Source: Cyanobacteriota bacterium (GTDB taxonomy: Bacteria > Cyanobacteriota > Vampirovibrionia > Vampirovibrionales > Vampirovibrionaceae). From it: DNA of 64,000 nt. Location: the NCBI GenBank assembly GCA_019751815.1, contig JAIEMW010000001.1, positions 938,197 to 1,002,196 on the forward strand, given 5' to 3'. Below the pieces are notes generated by a model, which ran no database searches, had not been told where the DNA came from, and worked only from the letters and a program-made list of their open reading frames with translations. This document shows, one piece after another, positions 32,018-41,048 of this stretch; the first letter of the stretch is position 1, and every line of letters starts with the position of its first letter. Made by a program: the position numbers and the translations under genes.

Positions 32018-34258
32018 CTGACTGAGCAATAATCCGGTTTGCTTTGCGACGTCATTTCCTGTTGTCGAAAGCACTTGGGATGTCAGTCCGTCTTTAATCA
32101 TTTGCAACTGGGTCAAAACGGCACTTCGAGTCGAAGAAGAAGCTTCAAAGGGTGAGGCTTGAAACACGCCCGCACGATCTGCCTTTTCAATCACACCCAG
32201 AATGTCACCCAACAATTGTTCTGCAGCCAAGCCCGCAGATTGTTGCATAGGCAGACTTTGCTGGGCATTGGCAATCACAGCAGATAAAAACTGGGGGTGT
32301 TGTGCTTGAAATGCCAGTAATGCGCTCAGCGCTCCAGCCGCATCTTGGCTCTGTGTTAATTTATGCAGAATTTTGCGACGGACCAACAGCAACTGATACC
32401 GAAAGGGCTCAAAGTTTTCAGGCTGCAACAGCCCGGCGTGGAAGCGGGGATCGCTCACCAAGCGTTCACCCAATTGCTGGTGCACTTCCACGGGAAAATT
32501 CAGTAAAGACGAATGCTGCGTTAAGCCCTTCAAACAATCTCGGTAGGCTCGGTAAAGGATATTCTGCCAACGCAAGGGCACACTGCGAATTAGCCTGGAC
32601 ATAAGAGAACGGGGGTGCCGGGCACTGCGTCTAATTTCAGACTCTAATAACGCTTCCCCGTCTACATGGTTTAGTGGCATATCGGGCACATCTAAGGCGA
32701 TATTCAACAGATTTCCGGGTTTCGCCCCTTCTGTTAACGGTAGTGTGGCCACAGAGGGTTCAATAAAGGTATCTTTTGGATCGTGTGCAGCAACAATGGT
32801 GAGTGGCCTGGTTTGCATTTTTTTCTGAGTCAATTGTTCGAGTCCGGATTTAATTTTTCGCATCAACGGACTGCCCACTCTCATTTCAGGGACAGCGGGG
32901 CGCCCTTCTTGAAAATAGTGCCATAGGACCGGCATCAGGAAAAACCGCGTCAACCGTTCACTCTTAAACACATTTCGCTTCAAGATATCTTTTACCGCAA
33001 TGCCCCAGGCCGGCATATCTGGAATCCCATTGACCGGGGCACTAAACAGGGTGGCAATGCCCATAAACTGTCCGCCCAAATCTTCAGGCCCCATGTCAGG
33101 CAAATTTATGGGAGCCTTCCCTGATTTAGTCTGAGAGACCGCTTGCTGGCTATTTAATAGGGCACTGAGCAAGACAGTGCCCCCTTGACTATGCCCAAAG
33201 ACCAAACCCTGAGGAGAAATCACTGCAATCAACGCTTGCGCAAACCGTGTCGCCCAAGCGTTACGTTCTGTTTCTATGGGTATTCTTGCGGCCATCGGAA
33301 GTTGGCTGAGTCTTTTGGCCAAGTGTGCTTCCAACCGGCCCAAACGCGCTTCCAATTCGGTCACATCCTGCAAGGTGATAGCCCGAATATTGACCACATC
33401 ATTTTTGGACACCGGGTTTTTCATATCCATATTGATGGTTTTACCCTGAACCAGGGCTTTGGTGTGCAGGCGGTATGAATCATAAATCGGAATGTCATAA
33501 ATAGGACCGTCGTATATGGGGTTTTCTGAATCTGGAGAGAGCCCCAGTTTGCCCACCTCCACCATTAATTTTCCGACTGTCTTATCTAAAAACTGCCACA
33601 AGGGTTGTCGGGCCTCATCATCCAGAGACGAAGCAAATATCGGAGCAAGCATTGCCTGTTTCAGGACAGGCAGCACCTGTGCTTGGGCTTCAGGCAGAAG
33701 TTGAAAAACTCTGGCAATGGCGTTATCACGTTCTAGGGGGTCCATCTTTGTATCCAGCCAAAGCGTTCGAAGCGGTTTCAGGTTTCGGTAAGTCACCTGT
33801 GTTCTAAAATCCCCCATATCACGAATGGCGAGCTTGTAAGAAGGCATCACCCGGGACGGATCAGCAACGGTTTCGATTCCCAGCGCGTCTTTGACTTCCG
33901 GAATATACGACGAATAGGTTGGGTGTGTTGTTTCCACGCCGGAAATAAACTGCACGAGCGGCTTCCAATCCACACTGGTTGCAAACGTCCCGTGGAGAAA
34001 AAATACCGGGACCCCGGACGGCAGCATAATGTTTCGCAGTGAATGGCCAGGCAGTTTCTGTATAGAGGGGTTGGCAGAAAACTGGAGCGCTTGTAATCGA
34101 ACAAACTGGTCGCGGGTATTCCCATGAACAGTTCCGGGAGTATTTCCTGGTTTTAAGGCGCGGGAGGATATCGTATTTGGCAATGTTGAGCCTGGAAATA
34201 TTAAGCCTGGCAATGTGGACACAGGCTTATGCTGGCATATGACGGGCGGCGATATCAA
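32003..34258 (-). CDS. large alpha/beta-hydrolase (lipase/esterase-like)
   Basis: A 751-aa protein. Residues ~75-100 contain VPVFFLHGTFATSVDWKPLV, the oxyanion-hole HG motif of lipases. The nucleophile elbow is GHSQGG with S357, preceded by GLVF. About 250 residues separate these two motifs, so a large helical insertion (lid) is present. The C-terminal ~300 residues are helical and unassigned. TTG 34258 is the listed start, with AGGGGA upstream; the first ~75 residues are Pro/Ser/Asn-rich and a later start is possible. Substrate unknown. No clear signal peptide is visible. Confidence 0.7.
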   Translation of the reverse strand: MISPPVICQHKPVSTLPGLIFPGSTLPNTISSRALKPGNTPGTVHGNTRDQFVRLQALQFSANPSIQKLPGHSLRNIMLPSGVPVFFLHGTFATSVDWKPLVQFISGVETTHPTYSSYIPEVKDALGIETVADPSRVMPSYKLAIRDMGDFRTQVTYRNLKPLRTLWLDTKMDPLERDNAIARVFQLLPEAQAQVLPVLKQAMLAPIFASSLDDEARQPLWQFLDKTVGKLMVEVGKLGLSPDSENPIYDGPIYDIPIYDSYRLHTKALVQGKTINMDMKNPVSKNDVVNIRAITLQDVTELEARLGRLEAHLAKRLSQLPMAARIPIETERNAWATRFAQALIAVISPQGLVFGHSQGGTVLLSALLNSQQAVSQTKSGKAPINLPDMGPEDLGGQFMGIATLFSAPVNGIPDMPAWGIAVKDILKRNVFKSERLTRFFLMPVLWHYFQEGRPAVPEMRVGSPLMRKIKSGLEQLTQKKMQTRPLTIVAAHDPKDTFIEPSVATLPLTEGAKPGNLLNIALDVPDMPLNHVDGEALLESEIRRSARHPRSLMSRLIRSVPLRWQNILYRAYRDCLKGLTQHSSLLNFPVEVHQQLGERLVSDPRFHAGLLQPENFEPFRYQLLLVRRKILHKLTQSQDAAGALSALLAFQAQHPQFLSAVIANAQQSLPMQQSAGLAAEQLLGDILGVIEKADRAGVFQASPFEASSSTRSAVLTQLQMIKDGLTSQVLSTTGNDVAKQTGLLLSQLSQS

Positions 34259-34426
34259 AAGCGTTTTCCCCTAGAAGAACCCCTACAGTATAAATCCTAG
34301 ATTCTAGACCCCAACCCCCGTATTATACGGAGGCCGTCTCGCCGTGACAATCACTCTGTTTCTCTCAAGAACAGGTTACAATAATGACGTACTTTTCCGT
34401 TTCAAGCGAGGGATTTCACACCGCTG

Positions 34427-35317
34427 ATGTCTCTGTCTTTATTTAGACCCCAGACGCCCTATTTATATCTGACAGTTCCTTTGATGGTATTGACCGCCTT
34501 CTTCGCTCTACCTCTATTGTGGGCCGTGGGTATTAGCTTACAAGACTATAGCCAGGATCTATACCACCCCACTTGGGCTGGACTTTCAAATTATCAAAGG
34601 CTTTTCAGCACCCCTGGATTTTGGAAATCTCTGGGCTGTACTGCCTGGTTTGTTTTGGGTGTCCTTCCCCCGATGGTCTGCTTGCCTTTAGGTCTTGCCG
34701 TCTTAATGAACGGGACATTGAGAGGAATGACCCTGTTTCGCTTGGTGCTCTATCTGCCGGTGATTACCTCGATGGTGGTAGTGGGTATTGCCTGGAAATG
34801 GCTACTGGCCGATAACGGATTGATTAATTACGGCCTATCGCAGCTGCATCTCGGGCCTGTTCCCTGGCTGACCAGTCCAGATTTGGCGATGTGGTCCATT
34901 ATTATGGTGGTGGTCTGGAAGGGTTCTGCCTATTACGCCATGATGTATCTCGCCCATTTACAATCGCTGCCCAATGAGTTGTATCAGGCCGCCGAAATTG
35001 ACGGTGCCTCATTCTGGCAGAAGCACTGGCATATCACACTCCCCCATTTACAACCCACCATTGCCATGGTGGCCACCATTTGTACGATTGCCGGGGTTAA
35101 AGTGTTTACTGAGCTAGTGGTGATGACCAAAGGCGGGCCGATTGGCAGCACCCATTCGCTGGTTTATTTTATTTACGATGCCGCCTTTGAGCAGCTGGAT
35201 CTGAGTCTGGCATGTGCGGCAGGTCTTGTACTGATGGGAATGCTGCTCGCACTGTCTCTGATTCAGCTGCGGTTAAAGCATTCAGCCAATACAGCATCAG
35301 AAAGTACGGCTAACTGA
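34427..35317 (+). CDS. ABC transporter permease, carbohydrate type (MalF/UgpA-like)
   Basis: Inner-membrane permease of 296 aa with about six helices. The N-terminus is LYLTVPLMVLTAFFALPLLW. The cytoplasmic EAA loop that docks the ATPase is AAEIDGASFWQKHWHITLPH (residues ~188-207). It belongs to the CUT1 group for sugars and glycerol-phosphate, judged by the overall pattern. It overlaps the second permease (TGATG). Neither a substrate-binding protein nor an ATPase gene is adjacent, so the substrate cannot be named. Confidence 0.9.
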   Translation: MSLSLFRPQTPYLYLTVPLMVLTAFFALPLLWAVGISLQDYSQDLYHPTWAGLSNYQRLFSTPGFWKSLGCTAWFVLGVLPPMVCLPLGLAVLMNGTLRGMTLFRLVLYLPVITSMVVVGIAWKWLLADNGLINYGLSQLHLGPVPWLTSPDLAMWSIIMVVVWKGSAYYAMMYLAHLQSLPNELYQAAEIDGASFWQKHWHITLPHLQPTIAMVATICTIAGVKVFTELVVMTKGGPIGSTHSLVYFIYDAAFEQLDLSLACAAGLVLMGMLLALSLIQLRLKHSANTASESTAN

Positions 35318-36183
35318 TGCCAATCCTAACAAAACACCGCCTGCAATATGTCCTGCTGAGTCTGCTTAGCCTGCTGGCCGTTATCCCCTTTGTCTGGCTG
35401 CTTTCGACCGCGCTAAAAGCTTCTGATGAAAATATTTTTGCCTACCCGCCCCATTGGATTCCTGCGAAACCGACCTTCGATAATTTCCAGAGCGTCTGGA
35501 AGCAGGTACCTTTGGGTGCCTTTGTGCTGAATAGTTTGGTTGTCGGCGCGTTAACCGTGGTTTTTAATCTCACGTTTAGTACGCTTGCGGCCTATCCACT
35601 TGCTAGAATGAGTTTTCGTGGAGAAAAAGGCATCTGGATGGTGATTTTATCCACGATGATGCTGCCCTTTCAGGTGATTATGATCCCCCTCTACTTGATG
35701 ATGCTTCACCTTGGGCTTGCAGATATTGCCGGAAGTTACAATACGGGATTAGAAGCCAGTGTTCGGACCTGGCTCGGCCAAGTTATCCCGTTTGTTATCA
35801 GCGGCTTTGGCATCTTTTTTGTACGTGATGCACTGGTCTCACTGCCTCGGGATTTGGAAGAATCTGCTGTATTGGACGGATGCAACAGCTGGGATATTCT
35901 TTGGCGGATTCTGATTCCATTGATACGGCCTACACTGGCGACGTTAGCTGTATTTAGTTTTATGGCCAGTTGGGGTGAGTTTCTCTGGCCCAGTATTTTG
36001 CTCTCTGAACCACAGCATTTCACACTCCCCTTGGGCCTTGTACAGCTACAAAGTGCTTTTAGTGCCAATTGGCGTCTAATAGCTGCAGGTACCACCCTAT
36101 CCATGCTTCCCATTATTGTGTTTTTTCTGTTGATGCAACGCTATTTTGTGAGCACCGACGTCGGTAGCGGGGTTAAAGGGTAA
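35317..36183 (+). CDS. ABC transporter permease, carbohydrate type (MalG/UgpE-like)
   Basis: Partner permease, 288 aa, six predicted helices. The family signature PLARMSFRGEKGIW and the EAA loop EESAVLDGCNSWDILWRILI are present, followed by LIRPTLATLAVFSFMASWGEFLWP. It begins on the last base of the upstream permease stop codon. The two should form the heterodimeric channel. An ATPase of the shared MsmK/UgpC type would have to be encoded elsewhere. Confidence 0.9.
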   Translation: MPILTKHRLQYVLLSLLSLLAVIPFVWLLSTALKASDENIFAYPPHWIPAKPTFDNFQSVWKQVPLGAFVLNSLVVGALTVVFNLTFSTLAAYPLARMSFRGEKGIWMVILSTMMLPFQVIMIPLYLMMLHLGLADIAGSYNTGLEASVRTWLGQVIPFVISGFGIFFVRDALVSLPRDLEESAVLDGCNSWDILWRILIPLIRPTLATLAVFSFMASWGEFLWPSILLSEPQHFTLPLGLVQLQSAFSANWRLIAAGTTLSMLPIIVFFLLMQRYFVSTDVGSGVKG

Positions 36184-36282
36184 CTGTTCAATACAAAGCA
36201 AATCACATCGTTATTCGGATGGCTTTGCGTTAGCATTGACTTTGCACCCAAGATATTTGAGAAAAAATAATTCGAGAGAGGA

Positions 36283-37089
36283 ATGCTAGCCATGCCAAAT
36301 CACGAAAAACCGTCCCAAGAAAATACATCTGTCATCAATGTATCTCGCCGAGATTTTTTAAAACAAGCCGCCCTATTGGGAGGAAGTGCTCTCACCTTGG
36401 GGACCCTCACCGCAAATCCACTACTGGCTGCTGAAAAGTCGTCAAACCCGACCGCAGTGATTCCCCCTTCTGCACCGGCTGGACCGCGTTACACGGCCAA
36501 AAATTTCAACCATCTCACCACTGGGCTTCCTGGAATGAGCGCGACCAGTATCCAAAACCACCTAAAGCTCTACGAAGGGTACGTCAAAAAAATCAATGAG
36601 ATCCAAGACCAAATTGCGGGATTTAATGGCGACTTAGGCACTGTTAACGGGACCTATCACCCCTTTCGCGAACTTCACGTCGAACAAAGTTTCGCCCTGA
36701 ATGCAACCGTTCTGCACGAATTGTATTTTGAGAATCTGGGCAGTGGGACAGAACCATCCAGCGACGTTCAAGCCCATTTTACGGAATGCTTTGGCGACTG
36801 GAAAACCTACACCACGCAACTCAATGCCCTCGGCAAATCGATGCGCGGCTGGGTGATGACAGCCTATAACCTACGTGACGGCCGCATTCACAACTACGGC
36901 CTCGACATGCACAACACGCAAGTCCCGCTCAATGTATGCCCCCTCTTGGTATTGGATGTTTATGAGCATGCCTATTTTGGCGATTACGGCACCAACCGAG
37001 CAGGGTATCTCGACGCGTTCTTTAAAAATATTGACTGGACAAAAGTGGACGCCCGTCTCAAAGCCTCACTGCATCACCCAGTTGGTTAA
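36283..37089 (+). CDS. TAT-exported iron/manganese superoxide dismutase
   Basis: A 268-aa precursor. The TAT signal is VSRRDFLKQAALLGGSALTLG (twin Arg at 22-23) with a likely cleavage after NPLLAA near residue 49. The SOD domain has NHLKLYEGYVKKIN with the first His ligand, VLHELYFENLG with the second, and LDVYEHAYFGDYG giving Asp and the last His. Together these form the 3-His/1-Asp metal site. Export folded and with metal bound is therefore likely. GAGAGG precedes the start; ATG 36292 is an equally good start. Iron versus manganese cannot be decided. Confidence 0.88.
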   Translation: MLAMPNHEKPSQENTSVINVSRRDFLKQAALLGGSALTLGTLTANPLLAAEKSSNPTAVIPPSAPAGPRYTAKNFNHLTTGLPGMSATSIQNHLKLYEGYVKKINEIQDQIAGFNGDLGTVNGTYHPFRELHVEQSFALNATVLHELYFENLGSGTEPSSDVQAHFTECFGDWKTYTTQLNALGKSMRGWVMTAYNLRDGRIHNYGLDMHNTQVPLNVCPLLVLDVYEHAYFGDYGTNRAGYLDAFFKNIDWTKVDARLKASLHHPVG

Positions 37090-37108
37090 TTCTTTCAATC
37101 GTCAAGAA

Positions 37109-37138
37109 AAAACCCCGCAGTTTTTTCTGCGGGGTTTT
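37109..37138. terminator. bidirectional intrinsic terminator
   Basis: AAAACCCCGCAG (37109-37120), T6 loop, CTGCGGGGTTTT (37127-37138): 12-bp perfect stem between the convergent SOD and DUF4139 genes. Confidence 0.95.
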
Positions 37139-37158
37139 ATCGTATTTATAGGCTGGGG

Positions 37159-38703
37159 TTAATTCCGCTTAATTCGGACTGTATAGGTAATACGGGTCTC
37201 TCCGTCTGCTGGAATCACCACCGGAAAAACAACCGTATGTGAATCTACTTTTTTGAACGGATGCGAATTAGAGACCATCGTCCAGTCCCCAAACAAGTGG
37301 TCTGTTGACTCAATCGTCACGGGCGATTTTTTGTGATTGCGCAGAGAGACTTCGTAGGTTTCCTCTATAAATGACGATTCCTGACGGTAACGGCTGCGTT
37401 TTTTCTCGCCCACCAAATCAAACGCATCGCCGAGATACAGCTCAATTTTTTCATCCTTCGGCGTGTGATCAATCGCATCTTCGCCAATAAATTGCAAAGA
37501 ACCTGAAGAATCAGCTTTATTCACACGTATTTTTCCCTTAGGTAACGGCATACCCAAATGATTTTGCTCACTGTTTTTTAGCGAAATCAGGGTATTCACT
37601 TTTTTATACGCCGCAGTGGACCAGGAATCTCCCGGGCGGCCGTAGTAGTTATATGTACCGTAATACCCATCCGACCAACCATTGCTCAGCCAGTTATGGT
37701 AAGAAATTCTATCGGGATCGTAAATATAGCGTTTGGTGATCGGAATTTGATTGGCGCTGACCAAACTCACTTGTTTGGTTTCGTTATTGGCCAGTGTGGT
37801 TCGGTCTTTTAGCGTATAGAGATGATACTCAAACAGGTCTTCTTGAGAGAATTGAGGTGCAGCAGCCTCATCAACGGCCATGCTAGATTTCATCATCAAC
37901 CCACGGGCTTCTCTATAATTATTGGTTGGTTTTAATTTCCGGACATCACCCGCCACTAGCTTTAGTTTGGCATTCTCGTATTTGGCACCCGTTTGGTTAT
38001 CCACAGAAACCCATCCAGTGAGATCAAGGCTGTCATCATTGGGGCTAATCACAGCGACATAATCACAGCGCCAGGTGAGACCGTCTGTAATATAAGAAAG
38101 CTGTGTGTGATGGGTGCCACCAGAGCTGGATCCCAACTTCCACATCAGGGTTGGTCTGGGATAAAGTCCGTCAGGCAGGGAGTCAACAATCACATCTCCC
38201 AAGGTGGTGAGTAGAATTCCCTCTTTGGTTTTAACGGCAAATTCAGAAGTGGAAGTTTGAGAGTAATTATTTTCGTAACTCGCCCCGTTATAGTAGCTAT
38301 TTCTCACGTAATTGGTGACAGGATTCAGCAGAATCCCCTCTTTTTCGGCACCGTCCTTACGAAAACGGATATTTTTTCCGACCATGCGGTCCAGAATATT
38401 ACTTTTGGAAATCAGGTCATAGCGAAAATTCTGTTCAAGAACAGTGACGCCCTGAGGCGCTGTCAGCGATTTAAAATGGACACTGGTCGGGTCAATTTTG
38501 GCAGCAACATCATCAAAAAAAACTGTGTTCAACCCGCCTTTTAGAGAGAGGTCACGGTAATCTTTCACCAACGCAAAATTTTGGTTATAGACAGTCACTT
38601 CAGGATTATCTGCCAAGACAGGTGTAAAATTTCCGAACACAGAAATAGTGAGTGCCAATAATAAAGAAGCAGAAAACATTTTTCTAGAAAGTATCGGTGG
38701 CAT
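37159..38703 (-). CDS. secreted DUF4139 domain protein
   Basis: A 514-aa exported protein. The signal peptide LLLALTISVFGNFTPVLADN ends near residue 32. It then has NPEVTVYNQNFALVKDYRDL and the DUF4139 pattern: LSYITDGLTWRCDYVAVI, LTGWVSVDNQTGAKYENAKL and LVAGDV, with a beta-rich C-terminus ending ADGETRITYTVRIKRN. Function is not established for this family. GAAAGGA precedes the ATG on the minus strand. It shares its terminator with the SOD gene. Confidence 0.85.
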   Translation of the reverse strand: MPPILSRKMFSASLLLALTISVFGNFTPVLADNPEVTVYNQNFALVKDYRDLSLKGGLNTVFFDDVAAKIDPTSVHFKSLTAPQGVTVLEQNFRYDLISKSNILDRMVGKNIRFRKDGAEKEGILLNPVTNYVRNSYYNGASYENNYSQTSTSEFAVKTKEGILLTTLGDVIVDSLPDGLYPRPTLMWKLGSSSGGTHHTQLSYITDGLTWRCDYVAVISPNDDSLDLTGWVSVDNQTGAKYENAKLKLVAGDVRKLKPTNNYREARGLMMKSSMAVDEAAAPQFSQEDLFEYHLYTLKDRTTLANNETKQVSLVSANQIPITKRYIYDPDRISYHNWLSNGWSDGYYGTYNYYGRPGDSWSTAAYKKVNTLISLKNSEQNHLGMPLPKGKIRVNKADSSGSLQFIGEDAIDHTPKDEKIELYLGDAFDLVGEKKRSRYRQESSFIEETYEVSLRNHKKSPVTIESTDHLFGDWTMVSNSHPFKKVDSHTVVFPVVIPADGETRITYTVRIKRN

Positions 38704-39066
38704 ATTTATTCATATCCTTTCATGTCTTGATAAATACGATACACATAACCTCAAATACAGGGCCTCAAATACAGGCATTACAGCGTTTATCGAAATTGAG
38801 GATTATTTTAAACACCCAAGAATCGATCAGGTCAGAACTGACAAAACCAAATTTAGAAGCCTTATTCAGCAAGCCCAGAAATTATCGCCCAGAAACAGTC
38901 GCTTTAAAAAGCAGCCCTTTCTGGCATCACCGGACGTCGCTGATTTTGATTTTTTAACTTAGTCGCCCAGATGACAATTTTGTTCCGAGCAATTTTTTTC
39001 ATCTGGTCTTTAAGCTATAATTTTGCTCATTCTAGTTCTAGTCAACATACTTCATAATGCACCTCT
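38704..39066. other. intergenic region with a tandem 14-bp repeat and the tRNA promoter
   Basis: About 360 bp between the DUF4139 gene and tRNA-Ala. It holds two tandem copies of CCTCAAATACAGG at about 38752-38779 and overlapping short frames that do not look coding. A -10 box lies at 39016. Confidence 0.5.
39016..39021 (+). promoter_or_regulatory. candidate -10 box for tRNA-Ala
   Basis: A perfect TATAAT 45 bp before the tRNA. The -35 region is T-rich (about 38993-38998) and not close to consensus. Confidence 0.45.
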
Positions 39067-39142
39067 GGGGGTGTAGCTCAATTGGTAGAGCGTCGGTATC
39101 GCACGCCGAAGGCAGTGAGTTCGAATCTCATCACCTCCACCA
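39067..39142 (+). tRNA. tRNA-Ala (anticodon CGC)
   Basis: 76 nt with encoded CCA. The acceptor GGGGGTG/CACCTCC contains the G3-U70 pair that identifies alanine. D-stem GCTC/GAGC, anticodon stem TCGGT/GCCGA with loop ATCGCAC and anticodon CGC at 39100-39102, and T-arm GTGAG-TTCGAAT-CTCAT. It reads GCG codons. Confidence 0.97.
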
Positions 39143-39170
39143 GAATTAATCGGTTAATAAAAATAAGAAA

Positions 39171-39206
39171 AAAACCCTCTAGTTTCTTTGGATTCCAGAG
39201 GGTTTT
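39171..39206. terminator. bidirectional terminator between tRNA-Ala and the repeat-protein gene
   Basis: AAAACCCTCT (39171-39180) pairs with AGAGGGTTTT (39197-39206), 10 bp with a 16-nt loop, serving both convergent units. Confidence 0.85.
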
Positions 39207-39236
39207 GTGTGTGTTAACAATACACAGATTCAGTTT

Positions 39237-40814
39237 TTAGGGCTGTTGAGCTTCTATTGTATCTGAGGACTCCTGAGTATTGGGATTGGTATTGTCTACA
39301 GAGTCAGAATTTGTCGAGGACACTGGGGCAGGGGTCACTTGCCCGTTATGTTGCCAACCGTTTTGGGCAGAATACGTTGTATTACCCTGATAGGAGGCGC
39401 CATTGGCTTTATTCACTTGAGAGGACTGAGTGAACGTTGCCCCTTGGGTAGGACTGCCTGTCAGCTCATTACTTCGAGTAAAAGAGCCTCCATTGGCATT
39501 GGTTCCGTTGGCGTCCAGGGTGCGTTTGTAGCTGCCGTCTGCATTTCTACTGGCATCCACATCCCGGCTATACGTTCCCCCATTGGCTCCTTTCACGGTA
39601 TAGTCATTGCTAAACGTGCGGTTTCCTTGCCCATCACTGGTGTAATCACGGTCATGGGTATACGTTCCACCTTTGGCATTTGTTCCGGTTGCATCAAGAC
39701 TGCGCGTAACAGAACCATCTGGATTACGGGTGTAATCCTTATCACGACTATACGTAGAACCATTGGCGCGAGTCACATCTGTATCCACAGATTTGGTGAC
39801 TTTACCAGAGGCATCTTTGGAATAATCCACATCACGGCTGACGGTTGTACCGTTAGGCTTAGTGACTTTTGTGTCCTTACTCCAGGTAGAGGCACCTGAG
39901 GGGTCTTTGGTCGCTTCCGTTTGCCTACTGGCCGTCGCGCCATTAGGGCCTTTCCAGTCTGTATTGGCCTGACGCGTTGAAGTCCCATTGGCATCTTTAT
40001 TGCCAGAGACGTTACGGTCATAGACTCCTCCATTTGGGCCTTGGCCAGAATGGTTTCGAGACCAACTTTTGCCATTATTATCGGCCTGTGTGTTATCTGA
40101 GTGCAGTACTCCGTTGGGTGTTTTCAAAGGTTTGGCTTCAGAGTCGTTAAGGGGTCGATCAAAACGCCCGTTAGGTCCGTCTTGAGGGCCTTGAAAACGA
40201 ACACCTTCATTGGGGCCGTCTCCAAAACGTCCGCCTTCTCTATTGCCAGGACGTCTACCTTCAGCATTACCAAAACGGCCAGCTTCAGGCCCTTCTGGTC
40301 CACCAAAACGACCACCTGGACCTTCTGGCCGACGTTGCCCAAAATGTCTACCATCACGACCCTCTGGACCGTTACTAAAATGACCGTTTCGGCCGCCACG
40401 GGCTGGTCCACCTTCGGGAACGTCAAAACGACCATTAATTCCACCAGAGCCACCCTCTTGGGTCACACCAGGGCCGCCACTCTGAAATCCAGAGCTTGGT
40501 CTTCTAGACCCACCCTCTTGGAAAACGCCTGGGCCACCACTCTGAAAGCGACCGCCGCCAAAACCTTCGGCACGTCCGCCATTCCCAATTCGTGGACGAG
40601 CTTCAAAGCCGCCACCGCCTCCGCCCCCTAAACGGCCACCACCGCCAAGACCAGCTGAACGTCCTGCACCTTGGAAGCCACCACCGCCTCCGCCACCAAA
40701 ACGGCCACCACCGCCACGAGCTGCATCGGCAATAGGCGCTAGAGCAATAGCACAGGCTAACGAGAATGCCAACGCTACAGAAAACATCAATTGGGGTCTC
40801 ATTGTTCGAGTCAT
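39237..40814 (-). CDS. secreted Gly-rich and tandem-repeat protein
   Basis: A 525-aa exported protein. The signal peptide (about residues 1-32) ends with PIADAA. Residues ~33-85 are nearly pure Gly/Phe/Arg (RFGGGGGGGFQGAG). Residues ~85-225 are Gly/Pro/Arg-rich with PEG and GGPG repeats. From ~270 to ~480 a ~15-residue unit of consensus NGGTYSRDxDYT alternates with NPDGSxTRSLDA-like units. The tail is Ser/Thr/Asn-rich. It may be a surface or matrix protein; no enzyme domain is seen. ATG 40814 has GGAGG upstream, and a TTG at 40826 is less likely. Long open frames on the opposite strand here are repeat artefacts. Confidence 0.85.
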   Translation of the reverse strand: MTRTMRPQLMFSVALAFSLACAIALAPIADAARGGGGRFGGGGGGGFQGAGRSAGLGGGGRLGGGGGGGFEARPRIGNGGRAEGFGGGRFQSGGPGVFQEGGSRRPSSGFQSGGPGVTQEGGSGGINGRFDVPEGGPARGGRNGHFSNGPEGRDGRHFGQRRPEGPGGRFGGPEGPEAGRFGNAEGRRPGNREGGRFGDGPNEGVRFQGPQDGPNGRFDRPLNDSEAKPLKTPNGVLHSDNTQADNNGKSWSRNHSGQGPNGGVYDRNVSGNKDANGTSTRQANTDWKGPNGATASRQTEATKDPSGASTWSKDTKVTKPNGTTVSRDVDYSKDASGKVTKSVDTDVTRANGSTYSRDKDYTRNPDGSVTRSLDATGTNAKGGTYTHDRDYTSDGQGNRTFSNDYTVKGANGGTYSRDVDASRNADGSYKRTLDANGTNANGGSFTRSNELTGSPTQGATFTQSSQVNKANGASYQGNTTYSAQNGWQHNGQVTPAPVSSTNSDSVDNTNPNTQESSDTIEAQQP

Positions 40815-41048
40815 CACAGCCTCCAATAATTTTTAATTTATTAGATATAACAGAATCTTCAACTGATTATGGGGATTGATCATAGCCTAGGAAATAAATA
40901 TAGAATCTCTTGACCCCATATTTATTGGCTATTTATGGTCTTATTGATCCATTACGCGGAACACTAAAAGATAGTTTCACACAAACTTTGTCAGTATAAA
41001 AATAAGGCAGTCAACTGATTGACAGTGCCTAGAGTAGGTCAGTTGAGT

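Noticed and set aside
38648-38962. Two overlapping plus-strand frames before tRNA-Ala
   Set aside because: Both overlap the start of the DUF4139 gene and lack ribosome binding sites; they cannot both be real and neither looks like a protein.
40101-40631. 176-codon frame antisense to the Gly-rich repeat protein
   Set aside because: Open only because of the biased, repetitive composition of the real gene; the product is low-complexity Thr/Ala/Ser.
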